Source: Prorocentrum cordatum
Taxonomy: Eukaryota > Sar > Dinophyceae > Prorocentrales > Prorocentraceae
Reading direction: 5' to 3'
NCBI GenBank assembly: GCA_963575745.1
Contig: CAUYUJ010017826.1
Coordinates: 502,552-566,551, forward strand
DNA: 64,000 nt
The stretch's first letter is position 1. Every line of letters starts with the position of its first letter. Of the stretch, positions 32,548 through 42,540 are shown piece by piece. A program made the position numbers and the translations under genes. A model generated the notes under the pieces. The model ran no database searches and was not told where the DNA came from. It saw only the letters and a list, made by a program, of their open reading frames with translations.

Positions 32548-33806
32548 GACCTGGCGGAGGGGTTCCCGTTTAGTGTCCCCGTGGGGGGGTCTGGGGGGGG
32601 ACCCCCCGGGACATGGCCCCGTCGACGGGCGGGACGCCTGCAGAAGGCGGCGGAAGACGGCACCACACGGCCCTACTTTTGCGGACGCGCTTCCGGGAGG
32701 CACGGACGGCCCCAAGATGGTCCACAAGATGGTCCAAGAAGGCTTCGAGTCGCAGAAAGATCGGCCAAAGACGCCCCAGATGGGTCCAAGATGGCCCACG
32801 AGGCCGCCAAGACACCCCAAGAGGCCTCCAAGAAGCCGCCCAAGGCCAACATCGTTCATTTTACGTAGGTTTTTGACAAGTTTTTGCCTTCGCGCCATTT
32901 CGGCTTCCCGACGCTCCAAGACGGCCCAGGAGGCCTCCAAGACTGCCCCAAGATCGCCCAAGAGGCCCCCAAGAGGGCCCAAGACGGCCCAAGAGAGGCC
33001 CAAGACGGCCCAAGAGGCGCCCAAGACGGCCCAAAAGAGACCCAAGACGGCTCCAAGAGAGGCCCAAGAGAGGGACCACGAACCGAAAATTCCAGCTTTC
33101 CGCCCTAAGAGGCCCACAGAAGGCCCCAAAAAGCCCCCAAGAGGCCCAAATGAGGCCCCAAAACTGCTCCCGATACGCTTCAAAACAGCTTTCCAGAGGC
33201 CCCCGAGAGGCCAACCGCGATTACACAGCTTTCTTCGTCGGACGTTTTCCCTGTCCAGGAGTCTATGAGGTACCTAAGGAATAGGCCACTTTGGCCATAC
33301 AGTAGGCTACCCTAACAGACAGCCTACCACACAGCGCACCTTGCGAGTACGTACGTCGACGAAAGCCGTCAGACGGAGTTTGGCCACGACCGCTCCCGCT
33401 GGGACCGGTCTTGTGGCGCCCTTGGTGCCTTGTTGAAGCCCTACCTGGCCCTCCCTGGTTGCCTTGGGGAGACCCACGTGAGCCCCTGGAGGTCCCCAAG
33501 ACGCCCACAGGTCCCCAAACTTGCCTCTACCGCCCTGTGCCAGCAAGGCAAATTGATGTACACGGTTTTGACTCCGACCGCCTCGCCGACGTCCGCGACG
33601 ACGACGAAAACGCCAACGACGACGACGACGACGACAGGCGGAGTCAAAACTGTGTACATCAATCGTCGCTGGTCGTCGTCGTCTTCGTCGTCCTCGTCGT
33701 CGACGTCGTCGGCACCTGCCTGTCTTGCCCTGTGCCAGCGGAGCAAATTGATGTACACAGTTTTGACTCCGGCCGCCTCGCCGACGCCCACGGCGACGAC
33801 GACGAA

Positions 33807-33841
<35 letters not shown>

Positions 33842-34028
33842 CCGGAGTCAAAACTGTGTACATCAATCGTCGCGGATCGTCGTCGTCTTCGTCGTCCTCG
33901 TCGGCGTCGTCTCCGGCACCTGCCTCTCTCGCCCTGTGCCAGCGGGGCACATTGATGTACACAGTTTTGTCTCCGGCCGCCCCGCCGACGTCCACGACGA
34001 CGACGAGGACGACGACGACGACGACGAC

Positions 34029-34092
<64 letters not shown>

Positions 34093-34694
34093 CCGGAGTC
34101 AAAACTGTGTACATCAATATGCCCCGCTGGCACAGGGCGAGAGAGGCAGGTGCCGGAGACGACGCCGACGAGGACGACGAAGACGACGACGATAGGTAGA
34201 GAGGGGCCCTATGATGAAGTAAGGTGGCGGAGGAAGGCGAGGAGGAGAAGGATGAGGACCAAAAGGAGGGAGGAGGAAAAGGAGGAGGAGGAGGAGGAGG
34301 AGGAGCGAAGACAGGGAGTTGATTCTGATCTCTTGCCCCCCTGGCTCTTTAGGAAGTCCCTTTCGCTGGACTGGAGTCGAAACTGTGCACTGACTTCGGG
34401 CTCAGATGCAGTCGGGCCCATAATGCGCCCCTCTGTCGAGGTCTTCCTTCCGTTTCCCGTCTTCAGGGAGGCCCCGACTGAGCGACGAGGGCATTTGCAT
34501 ATCATAGTATGTCCTAGGTTTCGTGCCTCTCCCACCCCTCCAAGGAGGCTCAGCCAGAGCGGGGAGGCAATCGGCATGAGGCGTACCATGTTATTGGTCA
34601 GGATTCGTGCCCCTTCTCCTCCTCCAGGGAGGCCCGGCCAGAGCGAGTACGGCGAAGGTGTTTTCCGTAAGCCCGCGAGTCAATCAAAGTTTGC
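32548..34694 (+). repeat. segmental duplication, Unit III, right part (no retrogene)
   Basis: Resumes module C (CCGACCTGGCGGAGGGGTTC) and continues through the CCAAGAGGC tract. At 33135-33150 the text passes straight from GCCCCCAAGAGGCC to CAAATGAGGCCCC, skipping everything between 17665 and 18344 of Unit I. The hairpin array and purine block follow. It ends at TTTGC (34694), where Unit IV begins. Confidence 0.9.
33522..34148. repeat. inverted-repeat hairpin array III
   Basis: Hairpins at 33552-33663, 33747-33867 and 33951-34118 with near-perfect ATTGATGTACACAGTTTTGA plus CTCCGGCC arms. The last (GAC)n loop is the longest of that array and contains one phase slip (GACGCGACG). Confidence 0.9.
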
Positions 34695-35271
34695 CACGTA
34701 TGGCCGGGAAGGGCTTTCCCGCAATTGACGACCATCATTTTGTATGCTCCGCTCCAATTGCACATGTGTACTTCCATTCTTCGCTTGTCAGTGCACATCT
34801 CACAGGAATGGTGGTCGTTGGCCAGCGGCCTCTGGCCCTCCCCAGGCCTTTAATTGATTTTGATTGCTGCGCGCGGCAGCGAGCGTCTTAGAATAATGTT
34901 GGCCGTTGACGCCACGATGTGTTCCACGTATGGCCGCCGGGCGCGGGGACTGACATTTCGAGCTTCCCGCCCAAAGGGCCCCCCAGGAACCCAAGAGGTC
35001 CCCAGGAGACCCCCAACAGGCCCCCGAGAGGCCCCAACAGGCCTCGAGAACCCTCCAGCAAACCCCCAGAAACGCCCAAGAGAGCACTGTGACTGCCCCA
35101 ACAAGACCCCGGGACGGCTGGAGGCGCCTCGACAAACCCTCGCATCGTCAAACGGACAACGCGGGAACCAACGTAACGCGCGCTGTAGGCATCCTCTTCT
35201 TTGCTGTTCTGTTGTCTCGCAAGTCGCGCCCACTTGTCCTCCAAGGTCGGGGTTCGTGGCAATATCAGGTT
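34695..35271 (+). repeat. segmental duplication, Unit IV fragment
   Basis: Matches Units I-III from CACGTATGGCCGGGA (end of module A) to GGCAATATCAGGTT, then stops. Its right edge falls at the same base as the break in Unit III (25027) and the A/B to C join in Unit I (~17050). Confidence 0.9.
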
Positions 35272-35854
35272 GATTGATCTGTGATCGCAATGCCCAAACC
35301 CAAAACCCGAAATCCCAAATCCAATAAATCATAAACTGTCTCGAAATTTGGTGGGGCCTGGCGGTGTGGCGCCGGGTTCTGAGTTGCGCCCCTGGTCTCC
35401 GGGGCGGGTGCTCAGGGCGGCTGCGAGTGGGGCGAAGCCGTCCGCCACTTGCTAGAGCTCCTCCCGCCCGCGAAGCCCTTCCTGCTGGCCGCGGGGGGCC
35501 TTGTGCGCGCGAGGCTCTTGGAAGAGCAGCGCATCTCCGGCCAGAGGGCCCGGGAGATAGCGGCTGCGGCAGCGGGGCGAGGCCATTGGGGCCACCCTTG
35601 AGCCCAGGGGCTGGGGTCGGGGGGCGCACGGTCAGGTCAGGGTTCAGGGGCCAGGCGGCCAGGCTGCAAGCTTCAGACTTCAAAACGCAAGCCCCAAACT
35701 CCAAACCATCCTTGCTTCCTCCTGGCTCCTGGCTCCAACCCTCCCAGATCACTCGCGACCGATATTTCTAGGTAGCGCTCATTGTTTTCTCGTGGTTCGG
35801 TTTTATGGTTTGAGGTTTGCCCAAAATCCGAGTGCCTCGTAGTGGCCCTGCGCT
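35272..35854. other. spacer right of the duplication
   Basis: CCAAA/CCCAAAT phrases (35292-35330) and short irregular CAGACTTCAAAAC-type repeats (35668-35700). No convincing coding sequence; could be intronic to the ORF that follows. Confidence 0.4.
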
Positions 35855-36505
35855 TTGAGCCTTGCGCCTCAGACCTCAGACTCCAGACCTCAGTGCATTG
35901 ACTTGGCCGTTTCCTCCCGGCCCCGCCGGCATCGGTTTCGATGCCTCGACAGTCTGGGCTGGGGCAAGACGGAGCGGGACAAGCGCGCGAGGGCCCGCGC
36001 TGTCCTCGCCGAGTTCGGCGCGGTCGTGCCCGGCCTGTCCGCGTGCCAGCCCGGCCTGAGGGCCATGGGCGAGAGACATCTGGGAGGGGGCATCTGGCAG
36101 GGCGATAGGCACGCTGCATTCGGCACGCGGCGAACAAGCAGCCCAGTCAGATCGGGGATCGGGGATCGGGGGGGAAGGGGCAGTCTTCCGCCGACCGAGA
36201 ACCTAACGCCTGCTTGGGCCCCCCCCCATGGCATATCAGAGCGCGAGGCAGATCTGATTCAACTTGGGGTTGCCTACGCCAGCGCTTGCGGCGTCGACGT
36301 GACGCAGCGCGATCAGATCTGGGATATCTCCCAGTCGGCGGCGAGGGTCTTGCCCAGCCTGCTCTTTTGGAGGAACCAGGTCCCGAGGCCCATGGCCGCC
36401 CACAAATTTTGGCATTCAAGGGGGCAGCGACCCTTGACAGGAGCAGAACGCATGCTCGTACAAGGATTTTCGCCACACCTGGCGCTCGAAGGTGGGGGGC
36501 GATAG
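35855..36505 (+). CDS. possible exon(s) of a protein with a cytosine-5 methyltransferase-like C-terminus
   Basis: A 216-codon open frame from TTG 35855 to TAG 36503-36505; the first ATG is internal (36064), so the true start or splice acceptor is unknown. Composition is coding-like from about residue 28 (RCLDSLGWGKTERDKRARAR) to the end, with LIQLGVAYASACGVDVTQRD and IWDISQSAARVLPSLLFW. The C-terminal QRPLTGAERMLVQGF recalls the R-x-L-T-x-x-E-x-x-x-x-Q-G-F pattern near motif IX of DNA cytosine-5 methyltransferases. Catalytic motifs (PCQ, ENV) are absent, so this would be only a C-terminal piece or an unrelated look-alike. An AG at 35950 before TCTGGGCTGGGGCAAG is a possible acceptor. The identification is weak. 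Confidence 0.4.
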   Translation: MSLAPQTSDSRPQCIDLAVSSRPRRHRFRCLDSLGWGKTERDKRARARAVLAEFGAVVPGLSACQPGLRAMGERHLGGGIWQGDRHAAFGTRRTSSPVRSGIGDRGGRGSLPPTENLTPAWAPPHGISEREADLIQLGVAYASACGVDVTQRDQIWDISQSAARVLPSLLFWRNQVPRPMAAHKFWHSRGQRPLTGAERMLVQGFSPHLALEGGGR

Positions 36506-36600
36506 GTAATACTATTTAAAAAACAGGAAGAATATATAAGATAAATTAGAAATGGGCATGGAATATAATGATAGGAAATAAGAATAAAAATCACCAGTCG
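36506..36600. other. AT-rich island after the 216-codon frame
   Basis: About 90 bp of strongly AT-rich sequence (TACTATTTAAAAAACAGG, then ATATATAAGATAAATTAG) in a GC-rich setting; may be 3' untranslated or intergenic. No specific signal is claimed. Confidence 0.4.
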
Positions 36601-36855
36601 CCAGTCGGCAGTCCCCCCACTACAATGACTCCAATGTCCGATGTCCAGTCCCCGAGGCCCGAAGACCCCCCTCGCCCAGCTCGGCTCGGCCTCGACTTTT
36701 CATTGAATGGGTCTGGGGTTTGGGGCTGGGGGGCTAGGGGCTCTGTGTTCTGCGGAGGGCCGGGGCCCAGCCCGCTGCAAATGCTACCCCCGCTGCCCGC
36801 CAGAAGGCGGCATCATCTTCTCCGAGAGGACCTCCGGCACCTGGCGGGGGATACC

Positions 36856-37155
36856 ATGCGCGTCCCGACGTTCGGCCTCATCCTGTTTCTCGTGCTCCTG
36901 AGCGTGACGCCCCTCCGCCCTTGTGAGTGCTGCGGCGATGGGTGGGTGGGGGGGGGGGCCGTGTTCGCGGCTGAGAGGCCTTGCTCCGGCGTGGCCGTTA
37001 TCTTGCGGAAGCCGGAGGCTGGGCGCGCGGGCGTGCCTGTGAGCTGCAGCGACCGGTTCAGGGACTTGCACTCGCGCCTGAGCCAGGCGCTGAAGGGCAG
37101 CGCGGGCGCCCCGGCCGCGAGCGCCCCGGCTGCGAAGCGGCCGCGGCGCCACTGA
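36856..37155 (+). CDS. small secreted or membrane-anchored protein, 99 aa
   Basis: ATG 36856 to TGA 37153-37155. Residues 1-19 form a signal peptide or single membrane segment (MRVPTFGLILFLVLLSVTPL). They are followed by a CECCGDGW cysteine cluster, two further cysteines, a segment with CSDRFRDLHSRLSQALKG, and a short Ala/Pro linker ending in the basic KRPRRH. A longer in-frame frame begins at 36568 but adds Pro-rich low complexity, so the hydrophobic N-terminus is the better start. Family not recognised. A large foldback sequence starts 32 bp after the stop. Confidence 0.4.
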   Translation: MRVPTFGLILFLVLLSVTPLRPCECCGDGWVGGGAVFAAERPCSGVAVILRKPEAGRAGVPVSCSDRFRDLHSRLSQALKGSAGAPAASAPAAKRPRRH

Positions 37156-37186
37156 CCATCGATCGCGGCCCCGCCGCGCCAGAGAT

Positions 37187-37322
37187 GGGAATCCAAATCC
37201 AAGGTAGGGCCCAGGATGCAAGGAGTCGGGGGGGAGTGTTCTGAATCCGCAGTGCCGCCAGTGCGGCACTGCGGCGCTCCGAAACTCTTGGGCTCCTGGG
37301 CCCTGCCTTGGATTTGGGTTCC
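37187..37322. repeat. foldback element, ~135 bp
   Basis: The left arm GGGAATCCAAATCCAAGG...GGGCCCAGGA (37188-37216) is the reverse complement of CCTGGGCCC...CCTTGGATTTGGGTTCC (37295-37322) with two mismatches. At the centre GCAGTGCCGC-CAGT-GCGGCACTGC (37249-37272) is a perfect 10-bp stem. No coding sequence inside. Confidence 0.85.
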
Positions 37323-37615
37323 AAGCGGCAGCGAGTAGGGCAATTCAGAGGGGGAAAGGGGTCCCTGGTTTCGGAAATCTCTGCTACCGAGCAATCCAAC
37401 TCTAACCAGACTGCCCTTGGTCTCCAGTGAGTATGATGGCTTGGTAGCAGGGGGTCTTGGAACCAGGGCCGACTTTCCACCTCTTTGAGTGAGCCTCTTG
37501 AGCAACAGCGCAGGCTCAGAATTCAGGGTACGCCAGTTTCGGGGCGCAAGAATTTGCCTGGTGAAGGACCCAACCATATGCACTTGTGAGTACCGTCGTT
37601 GTGAGTATCGCGATC

Positions 37616-38340
37616 GGTGGAGATCCCAGTGGGCCGCGAAAGGCTGTCCTGGGTAGGGGAGACGGTATGTGAGTGCAGCAACTGTTGCCTTCGGTGGAGC
37701 TCCCTATGGGGCCACGAAGCGCTGTCCTGGGTGGGTGGAGAGGCAAGCGAACTGCGGCACTGGGGCTTGCGGTTGAGCTCCCTGTGGGGCAACGAAACGC
37801 TGTCCTGGATGGGGGTGGCGCATGCGAGTGCAGCTGTGGCCTTCGGTGGAGCTCCATATGGGGTCACGAAGCGCTGTCCTGGGTGGGGGAGACGCATGCG
37901 AGCTGCGCCACTGGGACCCTCGGTGGAGCTCCCTATGGGGCTACGAAAGGTTGGCCTGGGTGGGGGAGACGCGTGCGAACTGCGCCACTGGGGCCTTCGG
38001 TGGAGCTCCCAATGGGGCCACGAAGCGCCCTTCGGGGTGGGGGGGGCGCATGCGAACTGCGCCACTGGGACCCTCGGTGGAGCTCCCTATGGGACCACGA
38101 AGCGCCCTCCTGGGCGGGGGGGGCGCATGCGAGCTGCGCCACTGGGACCCTCGGTGGAGCTCCCTATGGGACCACGAAGCGCCCTCCTGGGCGGGGGAGA
38201 CGCATGCGAGCTGCGCCACTGGGACCCTCGGTGGAGCTCCATATGGGGCCACGAAGCGTTGTCCTGGGTGTGGGAGACGCATGCGAACTGCGCCACTGGG
38301 ACCCTCGGTGGAGCTCCGTATGGGGCCACGAATGCCAGCT
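37616..38340 (-). repeat. 77-bp tandem repeat, ~9 copies, reverse orientation
   Basis: CGGTGGAGCTCC marks units at 37692, 37770 (variant), 37845, 37921, 37998, 38075, 38152, 38229 and 38306, a spacing of 75-78 bp. The unit also has ATGGGGCCACGAAGCG, TCCTGGG, GACGCATGCGA and TGCGCCACTGGGACC. The reverse complement aligns along its length with units at 42120-42540. Confidence 0.95.
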
Positions 38341-38860
38341 TCGGGACCCCAAAAAAACAGGTGGGGCCGCCGAGCGCGATCGGCCGGGCCCGATATTTGC
38401 CCCAAAACTACCCGCGCCATTGCCGCGATTTGATTTTTGATGCGTGTCGACCCAATCCTCATCCCCCTCATCATCATGCCCCCGCCCCTCCCCCACATTA
38501 TTTTGTAATTCGTCAATAGTTTTATCCGAACTAGCGCACGTCACAAGTGACATTGCGATATCATTCGTCATGTGGGTACAGCAGTAGCATGCATTTTGCA
38601 GTTTTCTTCGGAATTTTCCCGAACTTGTATTTTTCAGAGAGGTCGAGATTCCTTTGAAAATCGCACTTTCCAGCCCAGGTGGGTTGTGGTGGCCATGCGG
38701 AGAAAATCATACAACATCATGAAAAAACGCAACTTCGGCTGAAGTTTCGGCGTCGATCTGGGTATATTTTCTAGGGATCTGGGTTTTCATAGAAAATGAC
38801 GATTTTCTATGGATTTCCAGGATGGGGCCGCTTGCAAGCACCATCGTCCTACCTAATGTC
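38341..38860. other. AT-richer spacer, no gene
   Basis: Mixed composition with little repetition. A CTCATCATCATG stretch occurs near 38466. No reading frame of interest. Confidence 0.5.
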
Positions 38861-40560
38861 GACATGCGTCGCTATGCGTCGCCCCCCAGCACCCCAGCGC
38901 ACCGCCCCCTCCGCCCCGACGACTTTATTCGGCGTCGTCGTCGCCCCCCCCCCTCTCCCTCTCCCCAGCAGCCCAGCGCGCTGCCCCCTCCGCCCCGACC
39001 ATTTTATTTCGGCGTCGTCGTCGCCCCCCCGGTCCTTTTCCCCAGCAGCCCAGCGCACCGCCCTCTCCGCCCCGACCATTTTATTTCGGCGTCATCGTCG
39101 CCCTATTTCGGCGTTGTGTCGACATGTGTCGCTTTCCCCAGCACCCCGGCGCACCGCCCCCTTCGCCCCGACCACTTTATTTCGGCGTCGTCGTCGCCCT
39201 ATTTCGGCGTTGTGTCGACGTGTGTCGCTATGTGTCGCTCCCCAGCACCCCGGCGCACCGCCCCCTCCGCCCCGACGACTTTATTTCGGCGTCGTCGTCG
39301 CCCCCCACCCCCCCTCTCCCTCTCCTCAGCAGCCCAGCGCGCTGCCCCCTCCGCCCCGACCACTTTATTTCGGCGTCGTCGTCGCCCCCCCGGTCCTTTT
39401 CCCCAGCAGCCCAGCGCACCGCCCTTTCCGCCCCGCCCTCTCCCGAGCAGCCCAGCGCACCGCCCCCTCCGCCCCGACCACTTTATTTCGGCGTCGTCGT
39501 CGCCCCCCCCCCCCTTCTCCCCAGCAGCCCAGCCCAGCGCACCGCCCCCTCCGCCCCGACCACTTTATTCTCTTGCGCAGGGTGTCTAGAGCTCCGACCA
39601 TTTTATTTCGCGTCGCTCCCCCCCCCCCCGCGTCCTCAGCGCCAGAGTGGGGCACCCGCGCCGTGGCTCTCTGCCCCAAGCCCCCCCGCGTCCCCAGCGC
39701 CCCAGCGGGGGCCCCGCCCACTGCCCCCTCCGCCACGAACGCTTTATCCCGCGTCGCCCCCCCCCGCCACCCCGCGTCCCCAGCGCCAGTGTGAGGCCCC
39801 CGCGCCGTGGCTTTCTGCCCCGAGCCCACCGCGCCCCCAGCGCCCCAGCGGGGGCCCCGCCCACTGCCCCCTCCGCCACGAACGCTTTATCCCGCGTCGC
39901 ACCTCCCCCCCCGCGTCCCCAGCGCCAGTGTGGGACCCCCGCGCCGTGGCTCTCTGCCCCAAACCCCACCGCGTCCCCAGCGCCCCAGCGGGGCCCCCCC
40001 CACTGCGGGACCCCCGCCCACTGCCCCCTCCGACACGAACGCTGCATTACGCGTCGCACCCTTCCCCTCCGCGTCCCCAGCGCCAGAGTGGGACCCCCGC
40101 GCCGTGGTTCTCTGCCCCGAGCCCCCCCGCGTCCCCAGCGCCCCAGCGGGGGCCCCGCCCACTGCCCCTTCCGCCACTAACGCTTCATCCCGCGTCGCGC
40201 CGCACACCACCTCCCCCACCTCCCTCCCCGCGTCCCCAGCGCCCCAGTGGGGTTCCGCCCCGTGCCCCCTCCGCCCCGACAATTTTATTCCGCGTCGCGA
40301 CGCACGCCACCTCCCCCCCTTCCCCCCCTTTCCCCAGCGCCCCAGTTGGACCCCCGCCCCGTGGCCCTCTGCCCCAAGCCCCGCCCAGTGCCCCCTCCGC
40401 CCCGACAGTTTATTCCGCGTCGCGGCACACCCCCCCCCTCCTCTCCGCGCCCCCAGCGCCCCAGTGGGACCTCCGCCCCGTGCTCCCTCCGCTCCGAGCA
40501 CTTTATGCCGCGTCGCGACGCGCGCCGCCTCCCCCACCCTCCCCACCTGGGACTTGGGCC
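38861..40560 (+). repeat. array B of the CCGCCCCGAC..TTTATTTCGGCG repeat
   Basis: Units at 38913, 38992, 39069, 39165, 39269 and 39353 onward (77-104 bp apart) carry GCCCCGAC(G/C)A(C/T)TTTAT plus TCGGCGTCGTCGTCG and a C-run. After AGGGTGTCTAGAGCTCCGAC (39578) the units change to a longer form with GCCACGAACGCTTTATCCCG, CCCCAGCGCCAG and GTGGCTCTCTGCCCC. The C-rich composition leaves long Pro/Arg/Ser ORFs (up to 610 codons) with no domain content. Confidence 0.9.
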
Positions 40561-41915
40561 CCGTTGCTGGGCCCAGAGGGCGATGCCTTGCCCCCTCTTC
40601 CCCCCTCCTCCTCCACCTCCTCCTCCTCCTCCTCCTCCTGCTCCCCCTTCCTTTTTGTGCAAGGGCTATGGCACACGTGCCACTTGTATTTTTCTATAAT
40701 GCTCTCTGTCGCCCTGGAGCCCGAAAGGGGTCGCACATGCACGCAGATGCCGCAGAGTCGCAGGCGCATGCCCATGCAACCCTGCAACGGTTTCAACAAC
40801 ATGGCCGCACATGTGCGCCCATGCCACACAGTCGGATTCACCGCCTGGACAAACTCCGAACTTATAAACGAACATGGCCGCGCATGCCGCAGAGTCGAAA
40901 CTCCGGATGGTGGCAGAGACACAAATGGTCACATGGGGAGGAACAGCGACATATGAGAGAGGAATGGGGGAAGGAGCAAGGACAACAAAAGAAGCGGATG
41001 CGGCTGGCGCTCGAGCGGCAACACCATACCCACATGGAGGACGTAGCAAGCGACAGCACCAATCGAACACGAGTCTGTATCCATTACCATGGCCTTGGCG
41101 CAGCGGTGATCAGTCCTCCAACTCCTCCCGCCTCCTCCTCCTCCTCCTCCGATTCCTCGTCTCTTCCCCCGCCGCTTCTTCACCCTCCTTCTCGGCCCTT
41201 CCCCGTGCTCCTCCAGATCCTCCCCATCCCCATCCTCCTCCCTTCCTCGTCCTTGTTCTTTCCATCCCTCATGTTTGCCTTCCCTCCTGTCCTTCTCTCA
41301 TTCCTCTCAATCCGTCTTTTCGCTTTGCTCACGCACTCTCTCTCTCTCTCTCTCCGACGCAGCCCGCCGCCCATCTTCTCTTGTTCGTCACCCGATGACG
41401 ACAACGCCTGCCACGACGGCGGCGACGGCGGTGCCAGAAAAGGAAAGACCCGGTGGGGGAGATGGAGGAGGGGGGCGGAGGACTGGGGGGGGGACAGACG
41501 AAGGGTGGGAGGGAGGAAGGGGGAACGGAGACATTGACGGGGGGGAGTAGGAGGTAGAGGGAGGGGGAGGATAGGATGTGGAAGGGTGGCTGGGAGGAGG
41601 AGGGAGCGGGAAGGAAGAACAGGGAGAGGAAGCGGGACGAGGAGAGGTGGGAGGAGAAGGAGACGAGACGATTAGTAGGCCTTGTTTTTTGCGCGAACCG
41701 TGATCTGGAGGTTCTCCGTAATGACTTTTAGCCGAAAGAGTAAGAGAAAAGGCAGGAAGAGCGAGCGGGCAGGGAACGACCCTCAGGGACAGACGAAACG
41801 CTGACATGAAACTGCCAAGAACGCCGTGCTCAGTGGCCTGTTTTCCCTAACCATTATGTGGTGTTGGTTCCTCGCTATGAAAAGACAACGCCCCGCGTTC
41901 CTCCTTCTTTCGGCG
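40561..41915. other. spacer with short repeats and pyrimidine/purine tracts
   Basis: CTCC tract 40595-40650. At 40735-40905 the phrases CATGCCGCAGAGTCG and ACATGGCCGC recur three to four times. CTCC again 41125-41260, a (CT)n run 41338-41355, and GGA-rich sequence 41440-41670. No coding sequence accepted. Confidence 0.5.
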
Positions 41916-42050
41916 GCGACGATAGGGGCGAATAGCCCAGGGACAGGCATTACACGTATTCGACCAGGAGCCTTTTTCGAAGACGTAGGCCATCGGCGCA
42001 CCTGAATACATTTATTGCTCTCCCCTGGGCTACTCGCCCCTATCGTCGCC
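41916..42050. repeat. foldback element with 28-bp terminal inverted repeats
   Basis: The left arm at 41916-41943 (GGCGACGATAGGGGCGA.TAGCCCAGGG) and the right arm at 42023-42050 differ at one position when reverse-complemented. The 79-bp interior is unrelated and not GC-rich. Size and structure fit a short non-autonomous inverted-repeat transposon; no flanking duplication was confirmed. Confidence 0.8.
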
Positions 42051-42119
42051 TCTGATTCTCCTCCTCCTCGCCCCTTCTCCACATCCTCCCATCCCTGCCT
42101 CGGCCCTCCGCACCCAGTA

Positions 42120-42540
42120 CGGCGCTTCGTGGCCCCATAGGGAGCTCCACCTAAGGCCCCACTGGCTGTGATCACATGCGTCCCGCGCCACCCAGCACGG
42201 CGTTCCGTGGTACCACAGGGAGCTCCACCAAAATCCCCACTGGCTGTGATCACGTGCGTCCCGCGCCACCCACTACGGCGTTTCGTGGCCCTCCGGGGAG
42301 CTCCACCGAAGGCCCCAGTTGCTGTGACCACATGCGTCCCGCGCCGCCCAATACGGCAGTTCGTGGCCCCATGGGGAAGTTCACCAAAGGCCCCAGTTGC
42401 TGTGACCACATGCGTCCCGCGCCGCCCAATACGGCAGTTCGTGGCCCCGTGGGGAAGTTCACCAAAGGCCCCAGTGGCTGTGATCACATGCGTCCCGTGC
42501 CACCCAGTACGGCGTTCCGTGGCCCCATAAGGAATTCTAG
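42120..42540 (+). repeat. 77-bp tandem repeat, ~5.5 copies, forward orientation
   Basis: Units centre on CCATAGGGAGCTCCACC, with GGAG words at 42142, 42219, 42297 and equivalents near 42373 and 42451. They contain GTGATCACATGCGTCCCGCG and CGGCGTTCCGTGGCCCC. A single further copy lies at 44288-44362 directly after the mobile element. Confidence 0.95.

Noticed and set aside
33430-34728. Thr-rich 432-aa mucin-like frame over hairpin array III
   Set aside because: Both strands give equivalent frames because the array is palindromic; better explained as structural repeat.
39124-40956. 610-codon Pro/Arg/Ser-rich open frame across array B
   Set aside because: Produced by C-rich tandem units lacking stops; no domain, and equivalent frames are open in other phases.
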